Below the pieces are notes generated by a model. That model did no database searches. It had not been told where the DNA came from and was given only the letters and a program-made list of their open reading frames with translations. Below, piece by piece: positions 22,800 through 31,287 of a stretch of 63,089 nt of DNA (the stretch's first letter is position 1; the number at the start of each line of letters is the position of its first letter). Origin of the DNA: Bacillota bacterium (GTDB taxonomy: Bacteria > Bacillota > Negativicutes > Sporomusales > CTSoil-080). The stretch is from assembly GCA_017889625.1 (NCBI GenBank), contig JAGGAD010000025.1:1-63089 (forward strand), given 5' to 3'. Made by a program: the position numbers and the translations under genes.

Positions 22800-24038
22800 T
22801 TGAAACACATAGAAATCATTTTAATGACATTATTATTAATGCTTGTAAGTTTGCCCGTCTATGCGGCGGAAGGGAAAATACAGTTGTTATGGACCAATGC
22901 GGAAGATGCAGTGATGTATGAATTGGAAGTATCCCGTGTTTATGTTGACAAAGATGACTATGCGCCTAGGGATAAAGTAGTGTATACAACCACTGCGATC
23001 TATACACCCGGAGTAGAATTAGATTTATCTTTGTTTAAAGATTATAATCTTAGAAAATTGTATTATCGGGTTCGTCCCTTAGACTATGAGAAAAAACCGG
23101 TTGGGCATTTCTCACGGCCAGTTGCGCTAGAAAAACTCAAGAAAAACACTATAAAACCAACTACAACGGTATCATATAAAAACTGTCCGGCACCGGTATA
23201 TATGGTATATGCATGGATTCCGGTACTGAATGCTGCTAAATATCAAATAGAAATAACCAACCATAGTCCGGAGAACCCTAATGGGGTAACACCTTCAACG
23301 TATAGAGTACGAACCTATACGGCGGATAAAGGATTTGATTATTATGATTTAGAGCCTTATATTGAAAGTGGTAATTATTATTGGCGGGTTATGGCGCTTA
23401 ACAATGAAAATCAGCCAATCGGAGTGTACTCTGATGCAGTAGCGTTTAAAGTAGAAAAACGTAGCTATAAGTGGGGGGCATTTGGCGATAGCATTACTCA
23501 TGGTGGTGGCGCTATATCAAATCCTCCGTCGGATCCACGGTTTAATTACTTTACTTATTTACCAGTTGAAGTGAAAAATTTAGGCCGAAGTGGTGATACT
23601 GCCGAGATGTTGGACAACCGTTTTGAACAGGATGTGTTGCCTTTTAAACCTAAGTATCTCATAATCTTAGGCGGCAGTAACAGCCTTCGTGGGGGGGCCA
23701 GTGCGCAAGAGGTGATTCAATCATTGGCAGACATCAAACAGAAGTGTTTGGATAATGATATTAGACCGATATTTCTAACCATTCCGCCGCTAAATCCAGA
23801 GCGCATTAGACAAGTCTTTAACCAGCCAACCGCTGAAAATTGGCAAGAAGAATTAGCCGCGGTTAATGATTTTCTCAAAACGCAGCCGGATGTTATTGAC
23901 ATTTACTCAGTATTAGTGGATGAGAGCGGTTGCCTACCAATAAAATATTCGCAAGATGGGCTCCATCCCGATATTTCCGGTAAACGACTTATGGGTAAAG
24001 CCATAAAAGATTATATAAAAGAACACCAATTAAAATAA
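22800..24038 (+). CDS. Exported SGNH/GDSL hydrolase with two N-terminal beta domains
   Basis: This 412-residue exported protein begins with a signal peptide (positively charged start, hydrophobic core, cleavage after VYAA near residue 23). Two repeats resembling fibronectin-type modules follow (about 28-110 and 120-220; both end in YYRVRPL/YYWRVMAL with a PVGHFS/PIGVYS motif). The C-terminal half is an SGNH hydrolase: GDSITHGGG (block I), GGSN (block III) and DGLHP (block V). Expected role is esterase or deacetylase action on a cell-envelope polysaccharide or lipid. Start chosen at a TTG because GAAGGAGAGG lies just ahead and it gives a proper signal peptide; the ATG at 22734 does not. Confidence 0.8.
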   Translation: MKHIEIILMTLLLMLVSLPVYAAEGKIQLLWTNAEDAVMYELEVSRVYVDKDDYAPRDKVVYTTTAIYTPGVELDLSLFKDYNLRKLYYRVRPLDYEKKPVGHFSRPVALEKLKKNTIKPTTTVSYKNCPAPVYMVYAWIPVLNAAKYQIEITNHSPENPNGVTPSTYRVRTYTADKGFDYYDLEPYIESGNYYWRVMALNNENQPIGVYSDAVAFKVEKRSYKWGAFGDSITHGGGAISNPPSDPRFNYFTYLPVEVKNLGRSGDTAEMLDNRFEQDVLPFKPKYLIILGGSNSLRGGASAQEVIQSLADIKQKCLDNDIRPIFLTIPPLNPERIRQVFNQPTAENWQEELAAVNDFLKTQPDVIDIYSVLVDESGCLPIKYSQDGLHPDISGKRLMGKAIKDYIKEHQLK

Positions 24039-24061
24039 TTTTTACTAGGCTATGAGTTTAA

Positions 24062-24091
24062 TGGGGACTGGTCAGTTGGGCAAGTCCCCAT
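24062..24091 (+). terminator. Possible terminator after SGNH hydrolase
   Basis: TGGGGACT pairs with AGTCCCCA with a 13-14 base loop, but the tail (TTATATAATG) is a weak T-run, so its efficiency is uncertain. Confidence 0.5.
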
Positions 24092-24291
24092 TATATAATG
24101 GTAAAATAACAAACCTATGTAACTTTTCACTAAAATTTTACAAAATATGAAGGAAATAATAAGAAAATAGCGAAAATTATCTATAGTGCAATAGTTTGTG
24201 GTGGGATTTTTATATTTATGAAATAAGTTCGAGGACAACTGCTTTTATAGCTATTTTGTGCTTTGAGTTGGAGAAAGGAAGGGGTATAAAA

Positions 24292-25125
24292 ATGAACAAA
24301 TTGGAATCATTAGCCGCTTCAGCTGATGTTATGGTAGCGGCGAATCCACACTCATGTGGGATAACTATTGTTAGCAAGGATGGTTTAATTCAATATAGTA
24401 AACAGGCTGATTTTGTACCTGGTGAGAATCCTTTTAAAGTGGGTGAGCGTCACTCGTTTCCTCCTAACAATGGCATAGGTCAGTGTATTAATTCCCAGAA
24501 ACCTATCTATGAGACAGTAAAAAAGGATGATAGACTGCCAGTTAGCTTTAAAGCAAATTGTATGCCGGTATTTGCTGATGATGGCGAATTCCTTGGTGTA
24601 TTTAACATACTAGTAAGCTATGAAGCCCAGGATAACCTTTATGCAGCGGCGCAAAATATTGCGGCGACAACGGAAGAAATGGCGGCGACTACAAATGAAC
24701 TGGGAGATACCGCATTAAAATTAGCCCAGGAACTAGGCAAGGTCAAAGTTGGTGGAGAAAGTGTACTGACTAAAATAAATAAAACGGATGATATTTTGAA
24801 ATTTGTCAGCGATGTTGCTGCAAACTCCAATTTATTAGGACTTAACGCGGCCATTGAGGCTGCCAGAGCTGGTGAGCAGGGACGGGGGTTTGCCGTTGTG
24901 GCCGATGAGATTCGGAAAATGGCTGTAAACAGTGCTCAGTCAGTCGGTGAAATAAAAAAACTATTACAAGACATTCATAAAGATACTACCGAAGTAGTAA
25001 AAATTATTCAACTGACATCGGAACTTAGCAAGCGCCAGGCGGAGGCTACTACAGAAATATCATCGACAATGCAAGCTTTATCATCTACTGTCGGTGAAGT
25101 TGAACGAATTGCGGAAGTCGTATAA
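24292..25125 (+). CDS. Short soluble chemotaxis-type signalling protein
   Basis: This 277-residue protein has no membrane segment. Residues about 10-115 look like a small PAS/GAF-type or CZB-like sensor ([25 protein letters not shown]). After a helical linker the C-terminal part carries the conserved tip of a methyl-accepting chemotaxis domain ([16 protein letters not shown] near residue 180; [13 protein letters not shown]). The signalling domain is short compared with classical MCPs, so only one adaptation-helix pair remains. It would sit in the cytoplasm and signal through CheA/CheW, or act as a decoy. The start at 24292 follows a GGAAGGGG site. No chemotaxis genes are nearby. Confidence 0.82.
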   Translation: MNKLESLAASADVMVAANPHSCGITIVSKDGLIQYSKQADFVPGENPFKVGERHSFPPNNGIGQCINSQKPIYETVKKDDRLPVSFKANCMPVFADDGEFLGVFNILVSYEAQDNLYAAAQNIAATTEEMAATTNELGDTALKLAQELGKVKVGGESVLTKINKTDDILKFVSDVAANSNLLGLNAAIEAARAGEQGRGFAVVADEIRKMAVNSAQSVGEIKKLLQDIHKDTTEVVKIIQLTSELSKRQAEATTEISSTMQALSSTVGEVERIAEVV

Positions 25126-25141
25126 GTTAGTATGAAGATAT

Positions 25142-25176
25142 AAAAGTCCTGCAACCGATAAGGTTGCAGGACTTTT
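25142..25176. terminator. Bidirectional terminator
   Basis: AAAAGTCCTGCAACC (25142-25156) and its exact complement (25162-25176) form a 15-bp stem with a 5-base loop. It serves the chemotaxis-type gene and, on the opposite strand, htpG. Confidence 0.9.
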
Positions 25177-25183
25177 ATATCAC

Positions 25184-27139
25184 TTATTTATTGTTGCGGG
25201 CCATTAAAGTTGATACTTTATTGGCAAAGGCGATGGGGTCTTCAGGAAGTAAACCTTCCATTAATAAAGCTTGACCATATAAGAGCTGACAGTAATCTTT
25301 AAATTCAGGGGATGAAGCATCATTCTCGTAAAGCGATTTTAATATCGAAAATACATTGTGGGTGGCATTAAGTTCTAGAATCCTGTTGGCTTTATATAGA
25401 GGGTTATCCATTTCAGCCAAAATTTGCTCCATAGAAAGGCTAATGCCGTTATCGCCGCTGACCAGGCAGACTGGGCTTGATTTAAGGCGGGTACTTATTT
25501 TAACCTCTGCTATTTTTCCGGTTAATTCTTCTTTGATGGCGGTAAGTAGTGCGGCATTGTCTTTAGTTAGATCGGCAGTTTGTTGTTTTTGCAGTTCAGA
25601 TGAGGTGTCATCTAGATTGAGTTCGCCGCGGCTTATCGAATGGAATTTTTTCTCTTGATAGCTGCCTAAGGCCTCAATAGCAAATTCATCAACCCGGTCA
25701 AGTAAATAAAGCACTTCAATACCTTTCTCTTTGAGCAATTCCATTTGCGGTAAGTGTTCTACTTGAGCCCGATCTTTGCCAGCGGCATAGTAGATGACGG
25801 TTTGGCTTTCGGGCATGCGAATAAGATAATCCTTAAAAGTGGTAAGTTCTTCGGTGCTATATGAAGATGGGAACAGCAATAGTTCTTGTAATCTTTCTCG
25901 GCTGTGAAAATCAGAATAAACCCCATTTTTGAGGGCTTTACCATATTCTAGCCACAATTTGTTATATTTGGGCCGATCTTTAGTAAGCATATTTTCAAGA
26001 TTCTTAAGTATGCTCTTTTCAAGATTTTTGCCAACTAATTTGAGCTGGGCGCTTTGTTGCAAAAGTTCGCGTGAAATATTAAGTGAAAAATCGGGAGAAT
26101 CCACCAAACCACGGACAAATCGGAGGTATTCCGGTAAAAGTTCTTGGCAGTTGTCCATGATAAAGACATTCTTAGAATATAACTGAATACCGGCACTGTC
26201 TTGCCGTTGATAAAAATCAAAAGGGGCGTGTGCAGGAATAAATAGCACGGTGGTATATTCCACCTGGCCTTCTACTTTAGAGTGAATAACTTCAAGTGGA
26301 TCTTCCCAATCATGGAATAGGTTTTTATAAAGAGTACTATATTCTTCCTGCGTAATTTGATTTTTATTTTTGGTCCAAAGCGGGGTCATCGAATTTAACG
26401 TACGAACTTCAACAGTTTGGGCAGGAGGTGTATCGGGGATTTCTTTTCCGTCAGCATCAAGAACGGGAACTTCTTTGACAAAGTTCATCTTAATAGGGTA
26501 ACGAATATATTCGGAATATTTTTTAACCAATCCTTCAAGATTGTGGCGGTCTAAAAAGTTTTCTTTGGGGTGTTCGCTAGATGCGTGCTCATCTTGGAGA
26601 TTAAGAATGATGGTAGTACCGCGAGTTTCTTTGTCGCAGGCTTCAATAGTATAGGTTCCATCACCGGTAGATTCCCAGCGGACTCCCTGAGGTTGGCCGG
26701 CAGCACGGGTAATTAAGGTTACTTTTTTTGCTACCATGAAGGCTGAATAAAAGCCGACGCCGAATTGGCCGATTAGATCATTGTCAGTGTTGGTACCGTT
26801 ATCCTTTAGTTTTTCCAAAAAGGCTTTGGTGCCTGACTTGGCAATAGTGCCGATGTTTTCGATTACTTCATTGTAGGTCATGCCGATGCCGGTATCGGAA
26901 ATGGTCAGGGTTTTGCTAGCTTCATCTGGAATGAGGAAAATTTCAAAATTATTATTTCCCTCGAGCAGCGATTGATTAGTTAATGATTCGAAACGGATCT
27001 TATCCATAGCATCGGAGGCATTAGAAATTAGTTCACGTAAGAAAATCTCCCGATTAGTGTAAATAGAGTGAACCATAAGGTTCAATAATTGTTTAGTTTC
27101 CGCTTGAAATTCACGGTTTTCTTTAATTTCCTGAGTCAT
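25184..27139 (-). CDS. htpG: Chaperone HtpG (Hsp90)
   Basis: This 651-residue protein is bacterial Hsp90. The N-terminal GHKL ATPase is evident from ELISNASDAMDKIRF (about 38-52), DTGIGMT near 83 and GQFGVGFYSAFM near 121, followed by the middle and C-terminal dimerisation domains. The start at 27139 follows GGAGGAG; an upstream in-frame ATG would place the CIRCE operator inside the gene and adds no conserved residues. The promoter region carries a perfect CIRCE element at 27205-27231, so heat-shock repression by HrcA is expected. That differs from B. subtilis, where htpG is not controlled by HrcA. Confidence 0.96.
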   Translation of the reverse strand: MTQEIKENREFQAETKQLLNLMVHSIYTNREIFLRELISNASDAMDKIRFESLTNQSLLEGNNNFEIFLIPDEASKTLTISDTGIGMTYNEVIENIGTIAKSGTKAFLEKLKDNGTNTDNDLIGQFGVGFYSAFMVAKKVTLITRAAGQPQGVRWESTGDGTYTIEACDKETRGTTIILNLQDEHASSEHPKENFLDRHNLEGLVKKYSEYIRYPIKMNFVKEVPVLDADGKEIPDTPPAQTVEVRTLNSMTPLWTKNKNQITQEEYSTLYKNLFHDWEDPLEVIHSKVEGQVEYTTVLFIPAHAPFDFYQRQDSAGIQLYSKNVFIMDNCQELLPEYLRFVRGLVDSPDFSLNISRELLQQSAQLKLVGKNLEKSILKNLENMLTKDRPKYNKLWLEYGKALKNGVYSDFHSRERLQELLLFPSSYSTEELTTFKDYLIRMPESQTVIYYAAGKDRAQVEHLPQMELLKEKGIEVLYLLDRVDEFAIEALGSYQEKKFHSISRGELNLDDTSSELQKQQTADLTKDNAALLTAIKEELTGKIAEVKISTRLKSSPVCLVSGDNGISLSMEQILAEMDNPLYKANRILELNATHNVFSILKSLYENDASSPEFKDYCQLLYGQALLMEGLLPEDPIAFANKVSTLMARNNK

Positions 27140-27204
27140 AAAAACGCTCCTCCCGGTTAATGGTTCTTTCTTGCCGTTACACGGTAAGAACAGCAAGATT
27201 GGTA

Positions 27205-27231
27205 TTAGCACTCTAAATGTGAGAGTGCTAA
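27205..27231 (-). promoter_or_regulatory. CIRCE operator (HrcA site)
   Basis: TTAGCACTC (27205-27213), nine bases, GAGTGCTAA (27223-27231): a perfect match to the CIRCE inverted repeat bound by HrcA. It lies directly downstream of the -10 box of the htpG promoter, around the expected transcription start. Confidence 0.95.
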
Positions 27232-27235
27232 TACC

Positions 27236-27264
27236 ATAATAACCATAGCAGAATAAAAAATCAA
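27236..27264 (-). promoter_or_regulatory. htpG promoter
   Basis: On the minus strand TTGATT and TATTAT are separated by 17 bp, a good sigma-A type promoter placed immediately before CIRCE. Confidence 0.75.
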
Positions 27265-27427
27265 TTTATATGAGGAAAATTTTTCGGGTAGCAAAAACAA
27301 AAGATAAAGAGATAGGATAAAAACATAAAAAACCGTCAGGATAAAACAACTATTTTACAATAAAAGGAAGCTTGGGTGGTAAAATATGTTAAAATATAAA
27401 CGGATTCTAGCGTGTTACAAAAGGAAA

Positions 27428-27447
27428 TCCGACAATTTTATGTCGGA
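27428..27447 (-). terminator. Terminator of the small minus-strand gene
   Basis: TCCGACA and TGTCGGA pair around a six-base loop; read on the minus strand it is followed by TTTCCTTTTG, right after the stop codon of the gene at 27454. Confidence 0.65.
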
Positions 27448-27453
27448 AGGTAA

Positions 27454-27663
27454 TTAATGCCAGTCATGACCTATTTTACGGCTGAACTCTTTTATAATTG
27501 ATTCTGCGGTAATTCGGTCAATCTTTGGCGACTTATTAATTTTTGATGAATCAAGCACGATAGAAAGGCCAGTCTCTAAATCGGTGATGGTTAATAATGC
27601 GTGGGTAACTTGGTCATCAAAAGCAAACTCAAATGGTTCAGTTTTTACAGTGAGTATAGGTAT
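27454..27663 (-). CDS. Small hypothetical protein with an apparent ATA start
   Basis: An open frame of 69 residues reads IPILTVKTEPFEFAF... and ends ...FSRKIGHDWH with a terminator just behind. No ATG, GTG or TTG is available near the beginning; an ATA codon lies 8 bases after AAGGGGG, a good ribosome site. The amino-acid composition (balanced, with DLETGLSIVLD and ITAESIIKEF) looks like a real soluble protein. Either the gene uses a near-cognate start or an ATG was lost by mutation. I do not recognise the family. About 278 bp without a visible gene follow towards the phosphofructokinase gene. Confidence 0.5.
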   Translation of the reverse strand: MPILTVKTEPFEFAFDDQVTHALLTITDLETGLSIVLDSSKINKSPKIDRITAESIIKEFSRKIGHDWH

Positions 27664-27941
27664 ATTAAAAACCCCCTTATGCTACTTGTAGAGAATGTTA
27701 AAAGCCACTTACCCATAAAATTATTTCCACAATAATTAAAGACAATACCTCCTTGGGTAAAGTTAATTCGAAAGCAGGTGGTACTACTTGGATTTATTAA
27801 CCTTTGACAATGGAATATGCAGGGAAGCGGTGGGCAATAATAGGGATGACTTAACTAAGTAAAAACAAGCTTAATGGTATAGTGAGGAATAGGGCGCATA
27901 GGTTGTGGTATATGTGTCATAAGATTTGGAGGGAGTAAAGT

Positions 27942-29162
27942 ATGTCGCTTGAAGGAAAAGTGCTTGTTGCTCAAGGCGGAGGGCCAACGGCAGTTATCAA
28001 TCAATCCTTAGCAGGCATTGTTTTAGAGGCAAGAAAGTTTTTGCAAGTATCCAAAGTATATGGTGCGGTCAAAGGTGTGGACGGTATAGTTAATGAAAAC
28101 TTTCTCGACCTTACTCAGGAAACTACCCATAATTTGGAGCAGGTAGCGCTGACACCATCATCTGCACTTTTATCTACTAGAGCGAAACCTGATAGTAAGT
28201 ATTGCTATGAAATTTTTAAAGTACTCAAAGCCCATGATATACGCTATTTCTTTTATATTGGCGGCAACGATTCTGCCGATACGGTACGAATTGTTAACGA
28301 AGAGGCAATGAAAGCAAGCTATGACCTTAGATCGGTGCATGTTCCTAAGACGATTGACAATGATTTGATGGTCAATGATCACACTCCTGGGTTTGGTTCG
28401 GCAGCAAGGTTTATTGCTCAGACTTTTATGGGGATTAACCTTGACGTTCGAGCACTTCCTGGAGTGTACATAGGGGTGGTAATGGGGCGTAATGCTGGTT
28501 TCTTGACGGCCTCTTCAGCTATTGCCCAAAAGTATCCTGAAGATGGGCCACATCTTATCTATTTACCGGAACGGGTGTTTAATATTGAAAAATTTGTTGC
28601 CGATGTCAAAAAAGTGTATGACCGCCATGGAATGTGTATAGTAGCTGTTTCGGAAGGCTTGCGGGATGAAAGCGGTACGCCAATTACGGTTTCTTTGCAC
28701 AAAAATGTTGAAGTGGATGCGCATGGCAACATATCGCTTTCAGGGTCAGGCGCTTTAGGTGAACTTTTAAGCGAAACGATTAAAGAACGGTTAGGAATTT
28801 CCCGGGTGCGCAGTGATACATTTGGTTACTTGCAGCGATCTTTTGTAGGTTGTGTATCAGATGTTGATCAGCATGAAGCCAGGGAAGCAGGAGAACGAGC
28901 TGTTCAAATGGCAATTTGGCATAATGTAAACGGCTCGATTACTATTCATCGCACCGGTTACTACTCAGTGGACTACCGTTTAACAGAGCTTGGCGAAGTT
29001 GCCGGAAAAACCAAGCTAATGCCTGATGAATTTATTAATAGTGAAGGGAACTATATTACTGATGCGTTCAAGTATTATGTTCGACCGCTATTAGGCTCAG
29101 GGCTTCAGTCGCCGGCCCGGTTAAGGGCACCCATTGTACCTAAGTGTTACGGGTGTAAATAG
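27942..29162 (+). CDS. PPi-type 6-phosphofructokinase
   Basis: This 406-residue protein belongs to the phosphofructokinase family. It has GGGPTAVIN at residues 11-19, GGNDS near 106, and PKTIDND near 133-139. The Lys in PKTIDND, where ATP-dependent enzymes have Gly, is typical of the pyrophosphate-dependent class. It interconverts fructose 6-phosphate and fructose 1,6-bisphosphate reversibly, using PPi. The downstream neighbours are a second, divergent PFK paralogue and class II aldolase, forming a glycolytic cluster. Start follows TTGGAGGGAG. ATP use cannot be fully excluded by sequence reading. Confidence 0.88.
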   Translation: MSLEGKVLVAQGGGPTAVINQSLAGIVLEARKFLQVSKVYGAVKGVDGIVNENFLDLTQETTHNLEQVALTPSSALLSTRAKPDSKYCYEIFKVLKAHDIRYFFYIGGNDSADTVRIVNEEAMKASYDLRSVHVPKTIDNDLMVNDHTPGFGSAARFIAQTFMGINLDVRALPGVYIGVVMGRNAGFLTASSAIAQKYPEDGPHLIYLPERVFNIEKFVADVKKVYDRHGMCIVAVSEGLRDESGTPITVSLHKNVEVDAHGNISLSGSGALGELLSETIKERLGISRVRSDTFGYLQRSFVGCVSDVDQHEAREAGERAVQMAIWHNVNGSITIHRTGYYSVDYRLTELGEVAGKTKLMPDEFINSEGNYITDAFKYYVRPLLGSGLQSPARLRAPIVPKCYGCK

Positions 29163-29226
29163 GTTGCCGTAAGACAATAATTGTAATTGGGTCAAGTTAA
29201 TTTTGATAAAAGGGGGGACAAAAGGA

Positions 29227-30138
29227 ATGAACACTAAGCGGATTGCGGTGTTGACAAGTGGTGGCGGTGCACCGGGGATGAATGTCGCAATTCGTGCGTT
29301 AAAGCGCAAGGGTTTATATCATAATCTTGAAGTTATCGGGATAGCAAACGGCTATGAGGGATTAATTCAAGGAGATTTTTTACCTATTGAGGCTCGTACA
29401 GTGGCGGGCATTATTAAAGAGGGCGGATCAATTTTAAAACTCGGCGGAAGAGAACGGCTGGATACTTTGGCCGGGCTTACCAAAGCCGTAGCCAATATAA
29501 AAGAAAAGCGGATTGATATAGTTGTAGCGTTGGGTGGCAATGAAACTCTGGCTAATGCGAAAAAGTTGTCGGCAGCCGGTATAATGACGATAGTAATTCC
29601 GGCGACGATTAATAATGATATGCCGACAACCGACTATACGATAGGCTTTGATACGGCGTTAAATACCATTCTTCAGGCCATTAATAAAATCCGTGACACC
29701 GTAAGCAGCCACGACCGGGTGGCGATTGTCGAAATTATTGATGGCTGTTTTGGGCAGCTTACCTTTATGGCTGGCTTAGCCAGTGGTGCGGAAGCGGTAT
29801 TAGTACCAGATAAGACTGTGGATATGGAGGGGTTGTGCCAAGGTCTGATAAAAAGCAGTCAACGAGGGAAACTTTACAGCATAATTTTGGTTAGTCAAGG
29901 TGTTGCCGATTGCTATGCGGTTGCTGATCAGATTGAAAAACGAACTTCGTTTACATCTAGGGTGACTGTTCTTGGTCACACGCCACGGGGCGGGGCACCG
30001 TCAGCTATGGATAGTATCAATGCCAGCTGTATGGGGGCGTCAGCCATTGACTATATACTGCAAGGCAAAGCAAATGCTATGGTTGTGATGAATAGGCATG
30101 GGCTAAAGGTTGTGCCTTTTGGCGGTAAAGGAAATTAA
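29227..30138 (+). CDS. Degenerate phosphofructokinase paralogue
   Basis: This 303-residue protein keeps the phosphofructokinase fold signatures (TSGGGAPGMN at 10-19, DYTIGFDTALNT at 136-147, VLGHTPRGG) but has lost key residues. Where E. coli PfkA has GGDGS, this has GGNET (103-107). Where it has TIDND with catalytic Asp127, this has TINND, with Asn at 129. The substrate-binding MGR becomes IDG (171-173), and the ITEH region with Glu222 is replaced. It is probably inactive as a kinase, or acts on a different substrate, or regulates its PPi-PFK neighbour. The start at 29227 follows a GGGGGG site 10 bp ahead. Confidence 0.85.
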   Translation: MNTKRIAVLTSGGGAPGMNVAIRALKRKGLYHNLEVIGIANGYEGLIQGDFLPIEARTVAGIIKEGGSILKLGGRERLDTLAGLTKAVANIKEKRIDIVVALGGNETLANAKKLSAAGIMTIVIPATINNDMPTTDYTIGFDTALNTILQAINKIRDTVSSHDRVAIVEIIDGCFGQLTFMAGLASGAEAVLVPDKTVDMEGLCQGLIKSSQRGKLYSIILVSQGVADCYAVADQIEKRTSFTSRVTVLGHTPRGGAPSAMDSINASCMGASAIDYILQGKANAMVVMNRHGLKVVPFGGKGN

Positions 30139-30238
30139 ACCGGTATTAACAGAAAAAGTTAATCAGGAACTATGTCATACGTTGTAGCAGTATAAACAAT
30201 ACTATTATATTGACCGTGAAACAATAGGAGGGATTAGA

Positions 30239-31165
30239 ATGCCATTAGTATCTTCAACAGAAATGTTTAAAAAAGCGTATGGTAAATACGCTGTCGGTGC
30301 GTTTAATGTTAATAATATGGAAATAATTCAAGGTATTGTTGATGCCGCCAAAGAAGAACAGGCGCCACTAATCCTGCAGGTTTCGGCAGGAGCTCGGAAA
30401 TATGCTAAGCACATCTATTTAATAAAACTTATTGAAGCGGCAGTAGAGGATACCGGGTTAGCTATTTGTTTGCACCTTGACCATGGCGAAGATTTTGAAA
30501 TTTGTAAGGCTTGTGTCGATGGGGGATTTACTTCGGTAATGATTGACGGATCTAAATTCCCGTTCGAAGAAAATATTGCGCTCACCGCTAAAGTAGTAGA
30601 ATATGCTCATGCTCATGGCGTCAGTGTTGAAGGTGAATTAGGGCGGCTGGCAGGGGTGGAAGACGCGGTTAAAGTTAATGCTAAAGATGCTACCTATACT
30701 GATCCGGATCAAGCCGTAGAATTTGTTAAGCGAACCAAGGTTGATTCGCTGGCGATTGCTATTGGTACTAGTCATGGGGCCTACAAATTTAAAGGCGAGC
30801 CGCAACTTGACTTTGCTAGACTAGAAAAAATTGCTAAATTGCTGCCAGATTTTCCGCTGGTGCTGCATGGTGCATCCACGGTACTACCTGAATTTGTTGC
30901 TAAATGCAATAAATATGGCGGTAAGCTAAGTGATGCGCAAGGGGTACCGGAAGATATGTTGAGAAAAGCTGGCACCATGGGGGTTTGCAAAATAAATATT
31001 GATACCGACCTAAGGTTGGCAATGACAGCTAGCATTAGAGAACACTTTGCCAATAACCCGGGAGACTTTGATCCGCGTCAATATCTTAAACCAGCCAGAG
31101 AAGCTGTAAAAAATATGGTTAAACACAAGCTCAGTCAAGTGCTAAATTGTAGTAATAAGATATAA
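30239..31165 (+). CDS. fba: Class II fructose-1,6-bisphosphate aldolase
   Basis: This 308-residue protein is a zinc-dependent class II aldolase. The substrate-binding FNVNN near residue 22-26, the HLDHGED motif near 79-85 (metal His and catalytic Asp), the IGTSHGAYK motif near 180 and LHGAST near 210 are all present. It cleaves fructose 1,6-bisphosphate to dihydroxyacetone phosphate and glyceraldehyde 3-phosphate. The gene follows the two phosphofructokinase-like genes with an AGGAGGG site and is closed by a strong terminator. Confidence 0.94.
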   Translation: MPLVSSTEMFKKAYGKYAVGAFNVNNMEIIQGIVDAAKEEQAPLILQVSAGARKYAKHIYLIKLIEAAVEDTGLAICLHLDHGEDFEICKACVDGGFTSVMIDGSKFPFEENIALTAKVVEYAHAHGVSVEGELGRLAGVEDAVKVNAKDATYTDPDQAVEFVKRTKVDSLAIAIGTSHGAYKFKGEPQLDFARLEKIAKLLPDFPLVLHGASTVLPEFVAKCNKYGGKLSDAQGVPEDMLRKAGTMGVCKINIDTDLRLAMTASIREHFANNPGDFDPRQYLKPAREAVKNMVKHKLSQVLNCSNKI

Positions 31166-31210
31166 AAATACAAGCCTTCCGGGTAGTAACTCGGAAAGGC
31201 TTGTATTTTT
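31165..31210 (+). terminator. Terminator after fba
   Basis: AAAATACAAGCCTT... pairs with ...AAGGCTTGTATTTTT, a stem of about 15 bp with a T-run. Confidence 0.9.
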
Positions 31211-31287
31211 ATATATATGGATATTGCCTATTATGAAGCAAACAGTTAAAATTTGAGACAGTAGCAAAAATAGAGAAGGAATACAAT

